A DNA stretch of 58,750 nucleotides, taken from NCBI RefSeq assembly GCF_000282575.1, contig NZ_AKJA01000128.1, forward strand, positions 1 through 58,750. Reading direction: 5' to 3'. Below are positions 1 to 9,620 of the stretch, in pieces; positions within the stretch are counted from its first letter, which is position 1, and every line of letters starts with the position of its first letter. The stretch comes from Herbaspirillum sp. YR522. Lineage in GTDB: Bacteria > Pseudomonadota > Gammaproteobacteria > Burkholderiales > Burkholderiaceae_D. The position numbers and the translations under genes are program-made. The notes under the pieces are model-generated. The model made no database searches. It saw only the letters and a list, made by a program, of their open reading frames with translations, and was not told the origin of the DNA.

Positions 1-192
1 CCCCCTGCCGGCAACGGCGGTCGCGGTTTCTGGCGCGAGGTGCTCAACACCGACGCCGCCATCTATGGCGGCAGCAACACCGGCAACATGGGCGGGGTAC
101 AGGTCGAAGCGGTGGGCTGGCACGGCCACGATGCCTCCATCGAAGTGACGCTGCCACCGCTGTCGACTGTCATCCTGCGCCAGGAGGGTTGA
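1..192 (+). CDS. glgB: 1,4-alpha-glucan branching enzyme, C-terminal end (partial)
   Basis: The reading frame is open from base 1 and ends in TGA at 190-192, giving the last 63 residues. The stretch [16 protein letters not shown] followed by GNMGGVQ is the typical end of the GlgB C-terminal beta domain, where the protein closes with a short beta-sandwich ending in a 'VILR' strand. GlgB forms the alpha-1,6 branches of glycogen in the cytoplasm. The catalytic GH13 domain lies upstream of the window. The stop is one base from the glgX start and an AGGAGG ribosome-binding site sits inside the last codons, so the two genes are translationally linked. A fusion to another domain upstream, such as TreS, cannot be excluded from this fragment. 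Confidence 0.9.
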   Translation, partial: PPAGNGGRGFWREVLNTDAAIYGGSNTGNMGGVQVEAVGWHGHDASIEVTLPPLSTVILRQEG

Positions 193-193
193 C

Positions 194-2455
194 ATGAGCG
201 CTGGCCTGCCAGACCGACTCATGCCCGGTCTGCCTTATCCGCTGGGCGCCAGCTCGGACGGATTGGGCGTCAATTTTGCCGTGTTCTCTGCGCATGCCAC
301 GCGCATCGACCTGTGCCTGTTCGATTCGTCCGGCAAGCGCGAGCTCAAGCGCATCCGCTTGCCCGAATGTACCGACGAGGTATGGCACGGCTACCTGCCG
401 GGCGCGGCCCCCGGGCTGGTCTACGGTTACCGCGCCCACGGACCGTTCGAGCCGAACAAGGGGCATCGTTTCAACCCCAACAAGCTGTTGCTGGACCCCT
501 ATGCCAAGCGCCTGGTAGGGCAGGTGAGGTGGACCGATGCGCTGTATGGCTACCGCTTGCACTCGCCGCGCGCCGATCTTTCGCAGGACCGCCGCGACAG
601 CGCCGCGGCCATGCCCAAGGCGATGGTGGTGGAAGAAGCCTTTCTGTGGGAGCATGACCGGCGCCCGCATGTGCCGTGGAGCAAGACCGTCATCTACGAA
701 GCCCATGTGCGTGGCATCTCCAAGCTGCGTCACGACCTGGTGCCGAACGAGCGCGGCACCTTTGCCGCGCTGGCCGACCCCGCCTTCATCGACCACCTGC
801 TGCGCCTGGGCGTGACCACGCTGGAGTTGATGCCGGTGCACGCCTTCCTGCAGGACAGCTTTCTGCTGGAACGGGGCTTGCGCAACTATTGGGGCTACAG
901 CACGCTGGCCTTCTTCGCGCCCGAACCATCCTATCTGTCATCGGGCGACTTGAACGAATTCCGCATGGCCGTGCGACGCCTGCACAGCGCCGGCATCGAG
1001 GTCATCCTCGACGTGGTCTACAATCACAACTGCGAAGGCAGCGAGCTGGGACCGATGCTGTCGCTGCGCGGCCTGGACAACGCCAGCTACTTCCGGCTGC
1101 TGCCCGACCAGCCGCGCTATCACATCAACGACACCGGCTGCGGCAACACCCTCAACATGTCGCATCCACGGGTGCTGCAGATGGTGATGGATTCGCTGCG
1201 CTACTGGGCCCAGTCGTTCCATATCGACGGTTTTCGCTTCGACCTGGGCTCTACCCTGGGGCGCGAGCCGGGCGGCTTCGACCCGGGTTCGGGGTTCTTC
1301 GATGCCTTGCTGCAGGACCCGGTGCTGTCGCGCCTGAAACTGATTTCCGAGCCCTGGGATATCGGCCCCGGCGGCTACCAGCTGGGCAACCATCCACCGC
1401 GGTTTTCGGAATGGAACGACAAGTTCCGCGACGACATGCGCAAGTTCTGGAAAGGCGACGAAGGCATGCGCGGCGGCTTCGCCCAACGCATGCTGGGCTC
1501 GGCCGAGCTGTTCGAGCACAACCGTCGCAAGCCCTGGGCCTCGGTCAACTTCATCGCCTCCCACGACGGCTTCACGTTGCGCGACCTGGTCAGTTACGAC
1601 GGCAAGCACAACGACGCCAATGGCGAAAACGGCAACGACGGCCACAACGACAATGCCAGCTACAACTGGGGCGTCGAAGGCGAGACCGACGATCCTGCGG
1701 TGCTGGCCACGCGAGCCCGGGTGCAGCGCTCGATGCTGGCGTCGGTGCTGCTGGCCCAGGGCACCCCGATGCTGCTGGCCGGCGACGAATTCAACCGCAC
1801 CCAGGGCGGCAACAACAACGCCTATTGCCAGGACAATGAAATCTCCTGGGTCGACTGGAACGCTGCCCAGTCACCGGCAGGTGCCGCACTGACCGCGTTC
1901 ACCGGCCGCTTGACGGCGATCCGGCGCGATTTCGAAGTGCTGCGCGCCAATTACTTCCTGCACGGCGCGGCCAAGGTAGGCGACGAACTGGCCGACGTAA
2001 GCTGGTTCGACGAGGCCGGCCAGCCGGTGTCGAGCGACGACTGGCGCAACCCGGTGGCGCGCGCGATCGCCCTGCAGATGGCCGGGCGCCGCCACGAACC
2101 GCACAAGCAACTGTCGGCCCGCATCATCGACGCCGGCAATACCGAGTTGCCCCCGGAACTGGCCGAGGCGGTACCCGACATGGTGCTGCTGTTCGTCAAT
2201 GCCGGCCACGAAGATATCGAGTTCTGCTTCCCGCGCGAAGAGGACCAATACTGCCTGTTGCTCGACACTGCCCACGACACCGGCATGCCGGCCGACGTCG
2301 AGGGCAGCCTGACGCTGTCGGGCCGGGAGCGGGTGAACGTGGCGGCGCACACCTTGCAGGTGTTTGCCAACCGCCCGCTACACATGTCGGCGGCCATCTA
2401 TCCGCTGGCGGCCAATGAATGGATCAAACGTAACGAATGGGGAGACCGCACATGA
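194..2455 (+). CDS. glgX: Glycogen debranching enzyme GlgX
   Basis: A 753-residue isoamylase-type debranching enzyme (GH13) that hydrolyses alpha-1,6 branches left on phosphorylase-limited glycogen and frees maltooligosaccharides. The N-terminal CBM48-like domain (about 10-120) opens with the usual PLGASSDGLGVNFAVFS. The catalytic barrel carries the GH13 regions: DVVYNHNCEG, then FRFDLG with the nucleophile Asp350, ISEPWDIG with the acid/base Glu386, and the third acid Asp458 in ASHDGF. Length suits the family. The ATG at 194 follows AGGAGG by a proper spacing. In this operon the released oligomers are the substrate of TreY, so GlgX feeds trehalose synthesis as well as glycolysis. Assignment rests on motifs and whole-length similarity recognised by eye. 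Confidence 0.95.
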   Translation: MSAGLPDRLMPGLPYPLGASSDGLGVNFAVFSAHATRIDLCLFDSSGKRELKRIRLPECTDEVWHGYLPGAAPGLVYGYRAHGPFEPNKGHRFNPNKLLLDPYAKRLVGQVRWTDALYGYRLHSPRADLSQDRRDSAAAMPKAMVVEEAFLWEHDRRPHVPWSKTVIYEAHVRGISKLRHDLVPNERGTFAALADPAFIDHLLRLGVTTLELMPVHAFLQDSFLLERGLRNYWGYSTLAFFAPEPSYLSSGDLNEFRMAVRRLHSAGIEVILDVVYNHNCEGSELGPMLSLRGLDNASYFRLLPDQPRYHINDTGCGNTLNMSHPRVLQMVMDSLRYWAQSFHIDGFRFDLGSTLGREPGGFDPGSGFFDALLQDPVLSRLKLISEPWDIGPGGYQLGNHPPRFSEWNDKFRDDMRKFWKGDEGMRGGFAQRMLGSAELFEHNRRKPWASVNFIASHDGFTLRDLVSYDGKHNDANGENGNDGHNDNASYNWGVEGETDDPAVLATRARVQRSMLASVLLAQGTPMLLAGDEFNRTQGGNNNAYCQDNEISWVDWNAAQSPAGAALTAFTGRLTAIRRDFEVLRANYFLHGAAKVGDELADVSWFDEAGQPVSSDDWRNPVARAIALQMAGRRHEPHKQLSARIIDAGNTELPPELAEAVPDMVLLFVNAGHEDIEFCFPREEDQYCLLLDTAHDTGMPADVEGSLTLSGRERVNVAAHTLQVFANRPLHMSAAIYPLAANEWIKRNEWGDRT

Positions 2456-4302
2456 GTGCTCATTTTTCCGTCGACCTGCCGTTCGGAGCCCAGGTGACCG
2501 CACCGGGCAAGGTGCGCTTTCGCCTATGGGCGCCGGGTGCCAAGATCGCCGAGGTCGAACTCGAAGAACGTGAGCGGGTGCCGATGACGGCCGAGCCCGA
2601 CAACGAAGGCTGGTTTTCGCTGGAGACCGAGGCCCAGCCGGGCACCCGCTACCGCTATGCGCTGATGTCGCAGATCCACGGCGAAGTGGTGGTGCCGGAC
2701 CCGGCCTCGCGCGGCCAAGCCGGCGACATCTTCGATCCCAGCATGGTGGTCGACCCGCATGCCTACCAGTGGCAGTTTCCCAACTGGACCGGCCGGCCCT
2801 GGCACGAGACCGTACTCTACGAACTGCATCCCGGCGCCATGGGCGGCTTTGCCGGCATCCTGCAACGGCTGCCGGAACTGGCCGAACTGGGCATTACCGC
2901 CATCGAGCTGATGCCGCTGGCCGAGTTTCCCGGTGCCCATAACTGGGGTTACGACGGTGTGCTGCCGTTTGCACCCGATGCCAGCTACGGCACCCCCGAG
3001 CAGCTCAAGGCCCTGGTCGACACCGCCCACGGATTGGGCATGATGGTGTTCCTGGACGTGGTGTACAACCATTTCGGCCCGGACGGCAACTACCTCGACA
3101 CCTACGCGCCGCCGTTCTTCCGCCATGACATGCAGACCTTGTGGGGCGCCACCATCGACTTCCGGCGCGCCGAAGTGGACGATTTCTTCACCCGCAATGC
3201 GCTCTATTGGCTCCAGGAATACCGCTTCGACGGCCTGCGCCTGGATGCGGTGCACGCCATCTGCGAGCAGGATTGGCTGGCCCGCCTGGGGCAGCGGGTG
3301 CGCGCCGAGATCGGCAACCAGCGCCATGTGCACCTGGTGCTGGAGCATGACGGCAACGCGTCGCACCTGCTCGGCTACCAAGGCCATGGCCAGGAACCTG
3401 GCACCCACCTCTACGACGCCCAATGGAACGACGACGGCCATCACGTGCTGCATGTGCTGTTGACCGATGAGTCCAACGGCTACTATGCGGCCTATGCCGA
3501 ACAGCCGGCCGAGAAGCTGGCGCGCTGCCTCAAGGAAGGCTTCGTCTACCAGGGCGAGGTATCGCCGTTCTCGGGCGAAGCGCGGGGCGAACCCAGTGCC
3601 GACTTGCCGCCCACGGCATTCGTGCTGTTCATGCAGAACCACGACCAGATCGGCAACCGTGCCTTCGGCGAGCGCCTGACCACGCTGGCCCACCCGCTGG
3701 CCTTGCATGCGGCGCAGGCGCTGATGCTGTTGTCGCCGCAGATCCCCATGTTGTTCATGGGCGAGGAGTTCGATGCGGTGCAGCCGTTCTATTACTTCAC
3801 CAGTCATCGCAATGAAGAGCTGGTGCAGGCCATCCGCGACGGCCGCCGTCGCGAGTTCTCGCACTTCCCGCAGTTTTCCGATCCGGCCCTGCTGGACCAG
3901 CTGCCCGATCCCAACAGCTTCTCGACCTTCATCGCATCGATCCCCGAACCGGGCCCGGCGCCGGCCTCGGTGGCTTGCCTGGCGCGGGTGGCGCAGCTGC
4001 TGCGCATCCGCAGCGTGCATGTCTCGCCCTTCCTGCGTGGCGCACACGCCATCGATGCGCGCGCCATCGGCCCCAAGGCGGTCAATGCACGCTGGCGGCT
4101 GGCCAATCGCACCGTCCTCAATATCACCATCAACCTGGCAGAGCAGGCCATCACCGAGTCCATCGACGACCTGGTCGCGCCGGCCGGCACGGACGTATTG
4201 TTCGACAGCGGCAATGCGCTCGATGCCCTGGCTGCGGGCAGCTTTCCCGGTTATTCGGTGCTGGTGCTGCGTGAGCCCGCGCCGCCGATGGGAGCGCTGT
4301 GA
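2452..4302 (+). CDS. treZ: Malto-oligosyltrehalose trehalohydrolase TreZ
   Basis: A 616-residue GH13 enzyme that cuts the alpha-1,4 bond next to the trehalosyl end of maltooligosyl-trehalose, releasing trehalose. An N-terminal beta domain (VRFRLWAPGAK, about 15-100) precedes the barrel. Visible catalytic residues are Asp265 in DGLRLDAVHAI, Glu298 in VLEHDGN and Asp398 in MQNHDQIGN; WGYDGVLPFAPDASYG is typical of TreZ and GlgB. I place the start at the ATG at 2452, which shares ATGA with the glgX stop and lies 8 bases after a GGGGA site; the upstream ATG at 2437 would add only MGRPH inside glgX. It works with TreY, three genes downstream in the same operon. Confidence 0.93.
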   Translation: MSAHFSVDLPFGAQVTAPGKVRFRLWAPGAKIAEVELEERERVPMTAEPDNEGWFSLETEAQPGTRYRYALMSQIHGEVVVPDPASRGQAGDIFDPSMVVDPHAYQWQFPNWTGRPWHETVLYELHPGAMGGFAGILQRLPELAELGITAIELMPLAEFPGAHNWGYDGVLPFAPDASYGTPEQLKALVDTAHGLGMMVFLDVVYNHFGPDGNYLDTYAPPFFRHDMQTLWGATIDFRRAEVDDFFTRNALYWLQEYRFDGLRLDAVHAICEQDWLARLGQRVRAEIGNQRHVHLVLEHDGNASHLLGYQGHGQEPGTHLYDAQWNDDGHHVLHVLLTDESNGYYAAYAEQPAEKLARCLKEGFVYQGEVSPFSGEARGEPSADLPPTAFVLFMQNHDQIGNRAFGERLTTLAHPLALHAAQALMLLSPQIPMLFMGEEFDAVQPFYYFTSHRNEELVQAIRDGRRREFSHFPQFSDPALLDQLPDPNSFSTFIASIPEPGPAPASVACLARVAQLLRIRSVHVSPFLRGAHAIDARAIGPKAVNARWRLANRTVLNITINLAEQAITESIDDLVAPAGTDVLFDSGNALDALAAGSFPGYSVLVLREPAPPMGAL

Positions 4303-6584
4303 TGCGCCTCACGCCGCTCCATGCACTAGCCGAACACGTCGGCATCGCGGTCGACTGGATCGATGCCTACGACCAGCCGCAGCGGGTCGACGACGACACC
4401 TTGCAGGCCCTGCTGGGCGCGCTGGGGCTGGACTGCGCCTCGGCCGACGATTGCCGTGCCAGCCTCGAGCTGCTGCGGCACGAAGATGCACGACTGCCGC
4501 CGCTGGTCACCGGGGTGCAGCACCAGCCGATCGAGCTGCCGGTCACGGCGCGCCTGCATGGCCAGTCGTGTCGCCTGGAACTGGAAAACGGCGTGCGCCA
4601 GCCGCTGCTGGTGTCGGGCGATGTGACCCGGGCACCGACCCTGCCGCCGATCCAGATCGCGGGCTATCACCGCCTGTTCATCGATGGCCAGGTGGTCACG
4701 CTGGCCATCGCCCCGGCCCGTTGCTTCACGCTGGCCGACGCCCTGGCCGATGCCACCGTCGCCGATGGGCGGGCACACGCCCCCAGCCAGGGCGTGCGCG
4801 GCTGGGCCTTGTCGGCGCAACTCTACAGCCTGCGCCAGGACAGCTTGAAGCCCGGCCGCAATGTCTACGGCGACGGCGGTATCGGGCACTTCGGGGCCGT
4901 CGGCGAATTGGCGAAGATGGCCGCCGCCCATGGCGCCGCGGCGCTGGCGATGTCGCCGGTGCATGCCATGTTCGGCGCCGATCCCGGGCGCGCCAGCCCA
5001 TACTCGCCGTCGAGCCGACTGTTTCTCAATGCCTTGCTGATCGACCCGGCGGCGGTGCTGGGCGAAGCGGCCCAGGCCCAGGCGCTGGCCGAAGGTGGCT
5101 CCGAACTGATCGCCGCGCACGAACGGCTGCAAGGCGCCGGGCTGGTCGACTGGGAGCGCGCCGGCGCCCATCGCATGCAACTGCTGCGCCGCCTGTATGC
5201 GCTGTATCTTACCGAGGCGGGGGCCGGCGGCGGTACCCACCAGGCCGCCTTCGCCGCCTTCCGCCTGCAGGGCGGGCGCGCCTTGCAGGCGCACGCGGTG
5301 TACGAGGCCTATAGCCATGGCCTGGCCAGCAGGCACCAGGCGGGCAGTTGCGACTGGCGTACCTGGGGCGACGATGGCCGCAATCCGGAGACCGCCTTCA
5401 TGCGCGACTTTGCGCGCCAGCAGAGCGGCGAAGTCGACTTTCACATGTTCCTGCAATGGCAGGCCGCGCGTGGCCTGGCCCAGGCGCAACGCGACGCGCG
5501 CGCCGCGGGCATGGCCATCGGCCTCATCGCCGACCTGGCCGTGGGTGCCGACAACGGTGGCAGCCAGGCCTGGAGCTACCAGGACGAGATCGCCAGCGGC
5601 ATCACCGTGGGCGCACCGCCAGACCTGCTCGCGCCGCAAGGACAGAACTGGGGGCTGGGGGCGTTCTCGCCGCTGGCCATGCATCGCCATGGCTACCAGG
5701 CCTACCTGGCCATGTTGCGGGCCTGCCTGGCCCAGGGCGGTGGCCTGCGCATCGACCACGTGCTGGGTCTGAACCGCATGTGGCTGGTGCCGGCCGGGCG
5801 CGACGCCAGCGCCGGCGCCTATGTACGCTACCGGCTGCGCGACATGCTGCGCCTGATCGCCCTCGAATCATGGCGGCATCGCGCGGTGGTCATCGGCGAA
5901 GACCTCGGCACGGTGCCGCCGGGCTTCGACCAGGTGCTCGACGAGGCAGGGGTGGCCGGCATCCGGGTATTGTGGTTCCAGCGCGGCAAGCAGCACTTCC
6001 TGCCGCCGCAGCAGTGGTCGGGCAGCGCAATTGCCGTCACCACCACCCATGACTTGCCGACCGTGGCGGGCTGGTGGTCGGGCGCCGATATCGCCTGGCG
6101 CACCCGATTGCAGCATCTGGCCGAACCGACGGGCGTACAAGAGGCATTGCAGCAGCGCGCCGCTGAACGCGCAGCCTTGTGGCAAACCATGGTCCAGGCC
6201 GGATCGGCCCATGGCGCCATGCCCGACGGCGCCGGGCCACGGGCGGTGCTGCCGGTCGACGAGGGCGAGCAGTTGCCGCAGCCGCTGCAGGCGTGCGAAA
6301 CGGTGGTCGACGCGGCGCTGGATTTCGTGGCGCAGACACCGGCGCCGCTGGCCGTGATTCCGGTCGAGGACATTCTCGGCCTGCCGCAACAGCCCAACCT
6401 GCCCGGCCTGACCGAGCCGCATCCCAACTGGCGTCGGCGCCTGCCGGCCGACGTCGGGCAATTGTTCGATGCCCACCAGGCGCGCGCGCGCCTGGCGCAC
6501 CTGGCGCGCCAGCGCGGTACCCGCGCACTGGACCCGGCGCAGCCTGTGCCGGCGGCCCCAAGAACCAGCAACGGCAGCCTCTGA
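4302..6584 (+). CDS. malQ: 4-alpha-glucanotransferase MalQ
   Basis: A 760-residue GH77 amylomaltase that disproportionates short maltodextrins, here probably rescuing oligomers too short for TreY or phosphorylase. GH77 hallmarks are DLAVGADNGGSQAW, the long stretch around VGAPPDLLAPQGQNWG, the nucleophile Asp485 in LRIDHVLGLNRMW, the acid/base Glu533 in GEDLGTVPP and the stabiliser Asp584 in TTHDLPTVAGWW. The first 150 residues form the extra N-terminal region usual in proteobacterial MalQ. The ATG at 4302 overlaps the treZ stop by one base (TGATG) and has GGAG seven bases ahead; a GTG at 4299 is a less well spaced alternative. Its position between treZ and treY ties it to trehalose metabolism. 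Confidence 0.92.
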   Translation: MRLTPLHALAEHVGIAVDWIDAYDQPQRVDDDTLQALLGALGLDCASADDCRASLELLRHEDARLPPLVTGVQHQPIELPVTARLHGQSCRLELENGVRQPLLVSGDVTRAPTLPPIQIAGYHRLFIDGQVVTLAIAPARCFTLADALADATVADGRAHAPSQGVRGWALSAQLYSLRQDSLKPGRNVYGDGGIGHFGAVGELAKMAAAHGAAALAMSPVHAMFGADPGRASPYSPSSRLFLNALLIDPAAVLGEAAQAQALAEGGSELIAAHERLQGAGLVDWERAGAHRMQLLRRLYALYLTEAGAGGGTHQAAFAAFRLQGGRALQAHAVYEAYSHGLASRHQAGSCDWRTWGDDGRNPETAFMRDFARQQSGEVDFHMFLQWQAARGLAQAQRDARAAGMAIGLIADLAVGADNGGSQAWSYQDEIASGITVGAPPDLLAPQGQNWGLGAFSPLAMHRHGYQAYLAMLRACLAQGGGLRIDHVLGLNRMWLVPAGRDASAGAYVRYRLRDMLRLIALESWRHRAVVIGEDLGTVPPGFDQVLDEAGVAGIRVLWFQRGKQHFLPPQQWSGSAIAVTTTHDLPTVAGWWSGADIAWRTRLQHLAEPTGVQEALQQRAAERAALWQTMVQAGSAHGAMPDGAGPRAVLPVDEGEQLPQPLQACETVVDAALDFVAQTPAPLAVIPVEDILGLPQQPNLPGLTEPHPNWRRRLPADVGQLFDAHQARARLAHLARQRGTRALDPAQPVPAAPRTSNGSL

Positions 6585-6603
6585 CGCTGCCAGGAGAACC
6601 CTA

Positions 6604-9531
6604 GTGAAACCCGATTCCCAGGCCGTCGCCAGCAGCGGCGTGCCACGTGCCACGGCGCGCCTGCAATTGCACCAGGACTTTCGCTTCGAGCATGCCTGTG
6701 CACTGGTCGATTACTACGATGCGCTGGGTATCAGCCATCTGTATGCCTCGCCGATCCTGACCGCGCGTCCCGGTTCCACCCACGGCTACGATGTGGTCGA
6801 TCCGACCCGCGTCAACCCCGAACTGGGCGGCGAGAAGGGCCTGCGCGAGCTGTGCGGCCTGCTGCACCAGCGCGGCATGGGCCTCATCGTCGATATCGTG
6901 CCCAACCACATGGCGGTCGGGCGCGACAACCCCTGGTGGCAGGATGTCTTGCGCTGGGGGCGCCGCAGCCGATATGCCGAGTGGTTCGACATCGACTGGG
7001 ACAGCCCGGACCCGGCGCTGGCCGGCAAGTTGTGCCTGCCGTTCCTGGGGCGGCCCTATGGCGAAGCGCTGGCCGCAGGTGAACTGTGCCTGCGCTTGGA
7101 TGCAGCGCACGGCCAGTTGGCCGTGGCCCACCACGACAATATCTTTCCGCTTTCGCCGAGCGATGTCGCCGGCGTGCTCGACACCGCCGGCAGCCCGATC
7201 CTGGCGCCGGCCATCGCCGCTTTCGGCGGCATCGGCGAAGACCATGGCCAAGCCGAGCGACAGGCAGCGATAGGTTGGCAACTGCTGCGCGAGCTGGCCG
7301 CCGACGACCGTGGCCGGGCCGCCATTGACGCCGCATTGGCGGCGTTCGCGCCGGATACCGCAACGGGCCAGGCGGCGCTGCATGCGTTGCTGGAGCGCCA
7401 GCACTATCGGCTGGCGTTCTGGCGCAACGCCGCCGATGAGATCAACTGGCGCCGTTTCTTCGAGGTCAGTGAACTGGTCGGCGTGCGGGTCGAGCGCGAG
7501 GATGTATTCGAGGAGTTGCATCGCGAGATCTTCCGCCTGTATGCGGACGGCTTGATCGATGGCGTACGCCTGGACCACATCGATGGGCTGACCGACCCGG
7601 CCGGCTATTGCCTGCGCCTGCGCCAGCGCCTGCGCGCGCTGCGCCCCGGCCATGTGCCCTACATCATCGCCGAGAAGATCCTGGCGCCGCACGAGACGCT
7701 GCCAGCGGCTTGGCAACTGGATGGCACCACCGGCTATGAATTCATGGACCAGTGCGCGGCCGTGCTGCACGACGGCGAAGGCGAACCGGTGCTCGACGAA
7801 CTGTGGAACGACATCGTCGACGAGGCCCGGCAGCAGGGCGCGACGGTGGACCGGATGGTCGGCACCCTGGCGCCTCGCATGGTGCATTTCGACGAGATGG
7901 TGCGCAGCGCCCGGCGCAGCTTCCTGACGCGCAACTTTGCCGCCGAATTCAACGCGTTGGCGGCCTGCCTGCACCGTCTGGCGCGTGCCTGCACCGGCAC
8001 CCGCGACCTGTCGCTGATGGCGCTGCGGCGCAGCCTGGCCGAGCTGCTGGTGCAGTTCCCGGTCTATCGTACCTATGGCGGCGCCGAGGGCATGAGCGAG
8101 CACGACCGCCAGGTCCTGGATGGTGCCGTGCAACAGGCCGCCGCCACCCTGCATGCCAGCGATCATGCGGCACTGCGGATGATCCGTGACTGGATGGCGG
8201 GCGATATATTGGAAGACGCCACCGAGCGTGCACTGCAGTTGCGCGCCATGGCGCGCTTGCAGCAGCTGACACCGCCCTTGACCGCGAAATCGGTCGAGGA
8301 CACCGCGTTCTATCGCTATGGGCGACTCATCTCGCGCAACGAAGTCGGCTCGCACCCGGACCAGTTGAGCCTGTCGGTGCAGGATTTCCACCAGCTTGGC
8401 GTGGAGCGCGCCCGGCATGCTCCATCGAGCATGCTGGCCACCGGCACCCACGACCACAAGCGCGGCGAGGACGGACGCATGCGCCTGGCCGCGCTATCGG
8501 AGATCGCCGAAGAGTGGCATACGCTGCTGATGCACTGGCGCGCCCAGAACGCCCCCGTGGTGGCAGCCACGGCCGGTGCGCAAGGCGGCATCGACGCCAT
8601 CGACGAATGCATGCTGTACCAGACCCTGGTGGGCGCCTGGCGCGACGGCATGCAGGCCGCCGACGACGACCTGCAGGCACTGCAGCAACTGGCCGAGCGG
8701 GTGGTGGCCTGGCAGCGCAAGGCGCAGCGGGAAGCCAAGCGCCGCAGCGACTGGGTGGTGCCGCAGGAAGAATACGAAATGGCCTGCGAGCGCTTCGTAC
8801 GCGCCCTGTTGTGCGACCCGGGGCTGGATGCGCGACACCATCCCTTCCTGGTCGAGCTGGAAGGTTTCGTGCGCCGCCTGGCGCCGCTCGGTGCGCTCAA
8901 CAGCCTGTCCCAGACGCTGCTCAAGTTGACCGTGCCGGGCGTGCCCGACCTGTACCAGGGGGCCGAGATGTGGGACCTGAGCCTGGTCGATCCCGACAAT
9001 CGGCGCCCGGTCGATTTTGCGCTGCGGCAACAACGGCTGTCGGACGTGCGCCAGCGACCGGTGTCGCTGCGGGATTGGCATGATGGCGGCGCCAAGCTGC
9101 AACTGATTCGTGCAGTGCTGGACCATCGGCGCCAGCATGCCGAGTTGTTCGCGCGCGGCGACTATCTGCCGTTGGCGGTGCAGGGCAAGCTGGCGCGCCA
9201 CGTGATCGCCTTCGCCCGCGTATTGCCGGCCAGCGCGGATGCCCCGGTACGCGTGGCCATCGTGGTCTGCAGCCGTCTGGCGGCCCATCTGCTGGCTTTC
9301 GATGCGCCGCGCGAAGACAGCCTGCCGCTGGTCCCGGTCGAGTCGTGGGGCAATACCTGCATCGTCGTCCCCGCATCGATCGTGGGCACCGGCACGCGGC
9401 GCTGGCGCAGTGTGTTGACCAGCGGCCACGGCGCGCTCGAGGGCGGCCCCGATACCCAGGCCGACCTGCAACTGCTGGCTGGCGAGGTACTGGGCAGCCT
9501 GCCGGTCGAACTGCTGGAACTGCACGACTAG
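6604..9531 (+). CDS. treY: Malto-oligosyltrehalose synthase TreY
   Basis: A 975-residue GH13 enzyme that isomerises the reducing end of maltooligosaccharides from an alpha-1,4 to an alpha,alpha-1,1 link. The opening, ATARLQLHQDF followed by YASPILTARPGSTHGYDV, is diagnostic of TreY. Catalytic regions visible are IVDIVPNHMAV, Asp324 in GVRLDHIDGLTDP, Glu357 in IIAEKILAPHE and Asp617 in TGTHDHKRGED; VPGVPDLYQGAE marks the C-terminal part. The start is the GTG at 6604, eight bases after AGGAG at 6592-6596; the frame runs open upstream through malQ but no family residues are found there. It is slightly longer than typical proteobacterial TreY. It is last in the operon and followed by a hairpin. 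Confidence 0.94.
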   Translation: MKPDSQAVASSGVPRATARLQLHQDFRFEHACALVDYYDALGISHLYASPILTARPGSTHGYDVVDPTRVNPELGGEKGLRELCGLLHQRGMGLIVDIVPNHMAVGRDNPWWQDVLRWGRRSRYAEWFDIDWDSPDPALAGKLCLPFLGRPYGEALAAGELCLRLDAAHGQLAVAHHDNIFPLSPSDVAGVLDTAGSPILAPAIAAFGGIGEDHGQAERQAAIGWQLLRELAADDRGRAAIDAALAAFAPDTATGQAALHALLERQHYRLAFWRNAADEINWRRFFEVSELVGVRVEREDVFEELHREIFRLYADGLIDGVRLDHIDGLTDPAGYCLRLRQRLRALRPGHVPYIIAEKILAPHETLPAAWQLDGTTGYEFMDQCAAVLHDGEGEPVLDELWNDIVDEARQQGATVDRMVGTLAPRMVHFDEMVRSARRSFLTRNFAAEFNALAACLHRLARACTGTRDLSLMALRRSLAELLVQFPVYRTYGGAEGMSEHDRQVLDGAVQQAAATLHASDHAALRMIRDWMAGDILEDATERALQLRAMARLQQLTPPLTAKSVEDTAFYRYGRLISRNEVGSHPDQLSLSVQDFHQLGVERARHAPSSMLATGTHDHKRGEDGRMRLAALSEIAEEWHTLLMHWRAQNAPVVAATAGAQGGIDAIDECMLYQTLVGAWRDGMQAADDDLQALQQLAERVVAWQRKAQREAKRRSDWVVPQEEYEMACERFVRALLCDPGLDARHHPFLVELEGFVRRLAPLGALNSLSQTLLKLTVPGVPDLYQGAEMWDLSLVDPDNRRPVDFALRQQRLSDVRQRPVSLRDWHDGGAKLQLIRAVLDHRRQHAELFARGDYLPLAVQGKLARHVIAFARVLPASADAPVRVAIVVCSRLAAHLLAFDAPREDSLPLVPVESWGNTCIVVPASIVGTGTRRWRSVLTSGHGALEGGPDTQADLQLLAGEVLGSLPVELLELHD

Positions 9532-9552
9532 GCGCGACGCCGGTCATGACGG

Positions 9553-9590
9553 GCTGCAATGCTGGATTGCATTGCAGCAATTCCGTTTTT
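9553..9590 (+). terminator. Hairpin after the glg/tre operon, probable terminator
   Basis: A perfect 10-base-pair stem (GCTGCAATGC at 9553-9562 against GCATTGCAGC at 9569-9578) with a six-base loop lies 22 bases after the treY stop. The T-run (9586-9590) is separated from the stem by seven bases, so termination may be weak, and the T-run also begins the promoter-like motif next to it. Confidence 0.5.
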
Positions 9591-9620
9591 CCTACAAGCA
9601 AAACCGCTCCCGTCCTATCG
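9586..9620 (+). promoter_or_regulatory. Two-part promoter-like motif upstream of pgi (copy 1)
   Basis: TTTTTCCTACAA at 9586-9597 is followed, with the CGTCC box starting exactly 20 bases after the CCTACAA start, by CGTCCTATCG at 9611-9620. The same two boxes with the same spacing recur at 18895-18929. A -10 box of the CGTC type is typical of ECF sigma factor promoters, so an alternative-sigma promoter for pgi is a reasonable guess. The distance to the pgi start is about 215 bases. Between the motif and pgi (9621-9832) I see no gene and no clear sigma-70 promoter. Confidence 0.4.
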
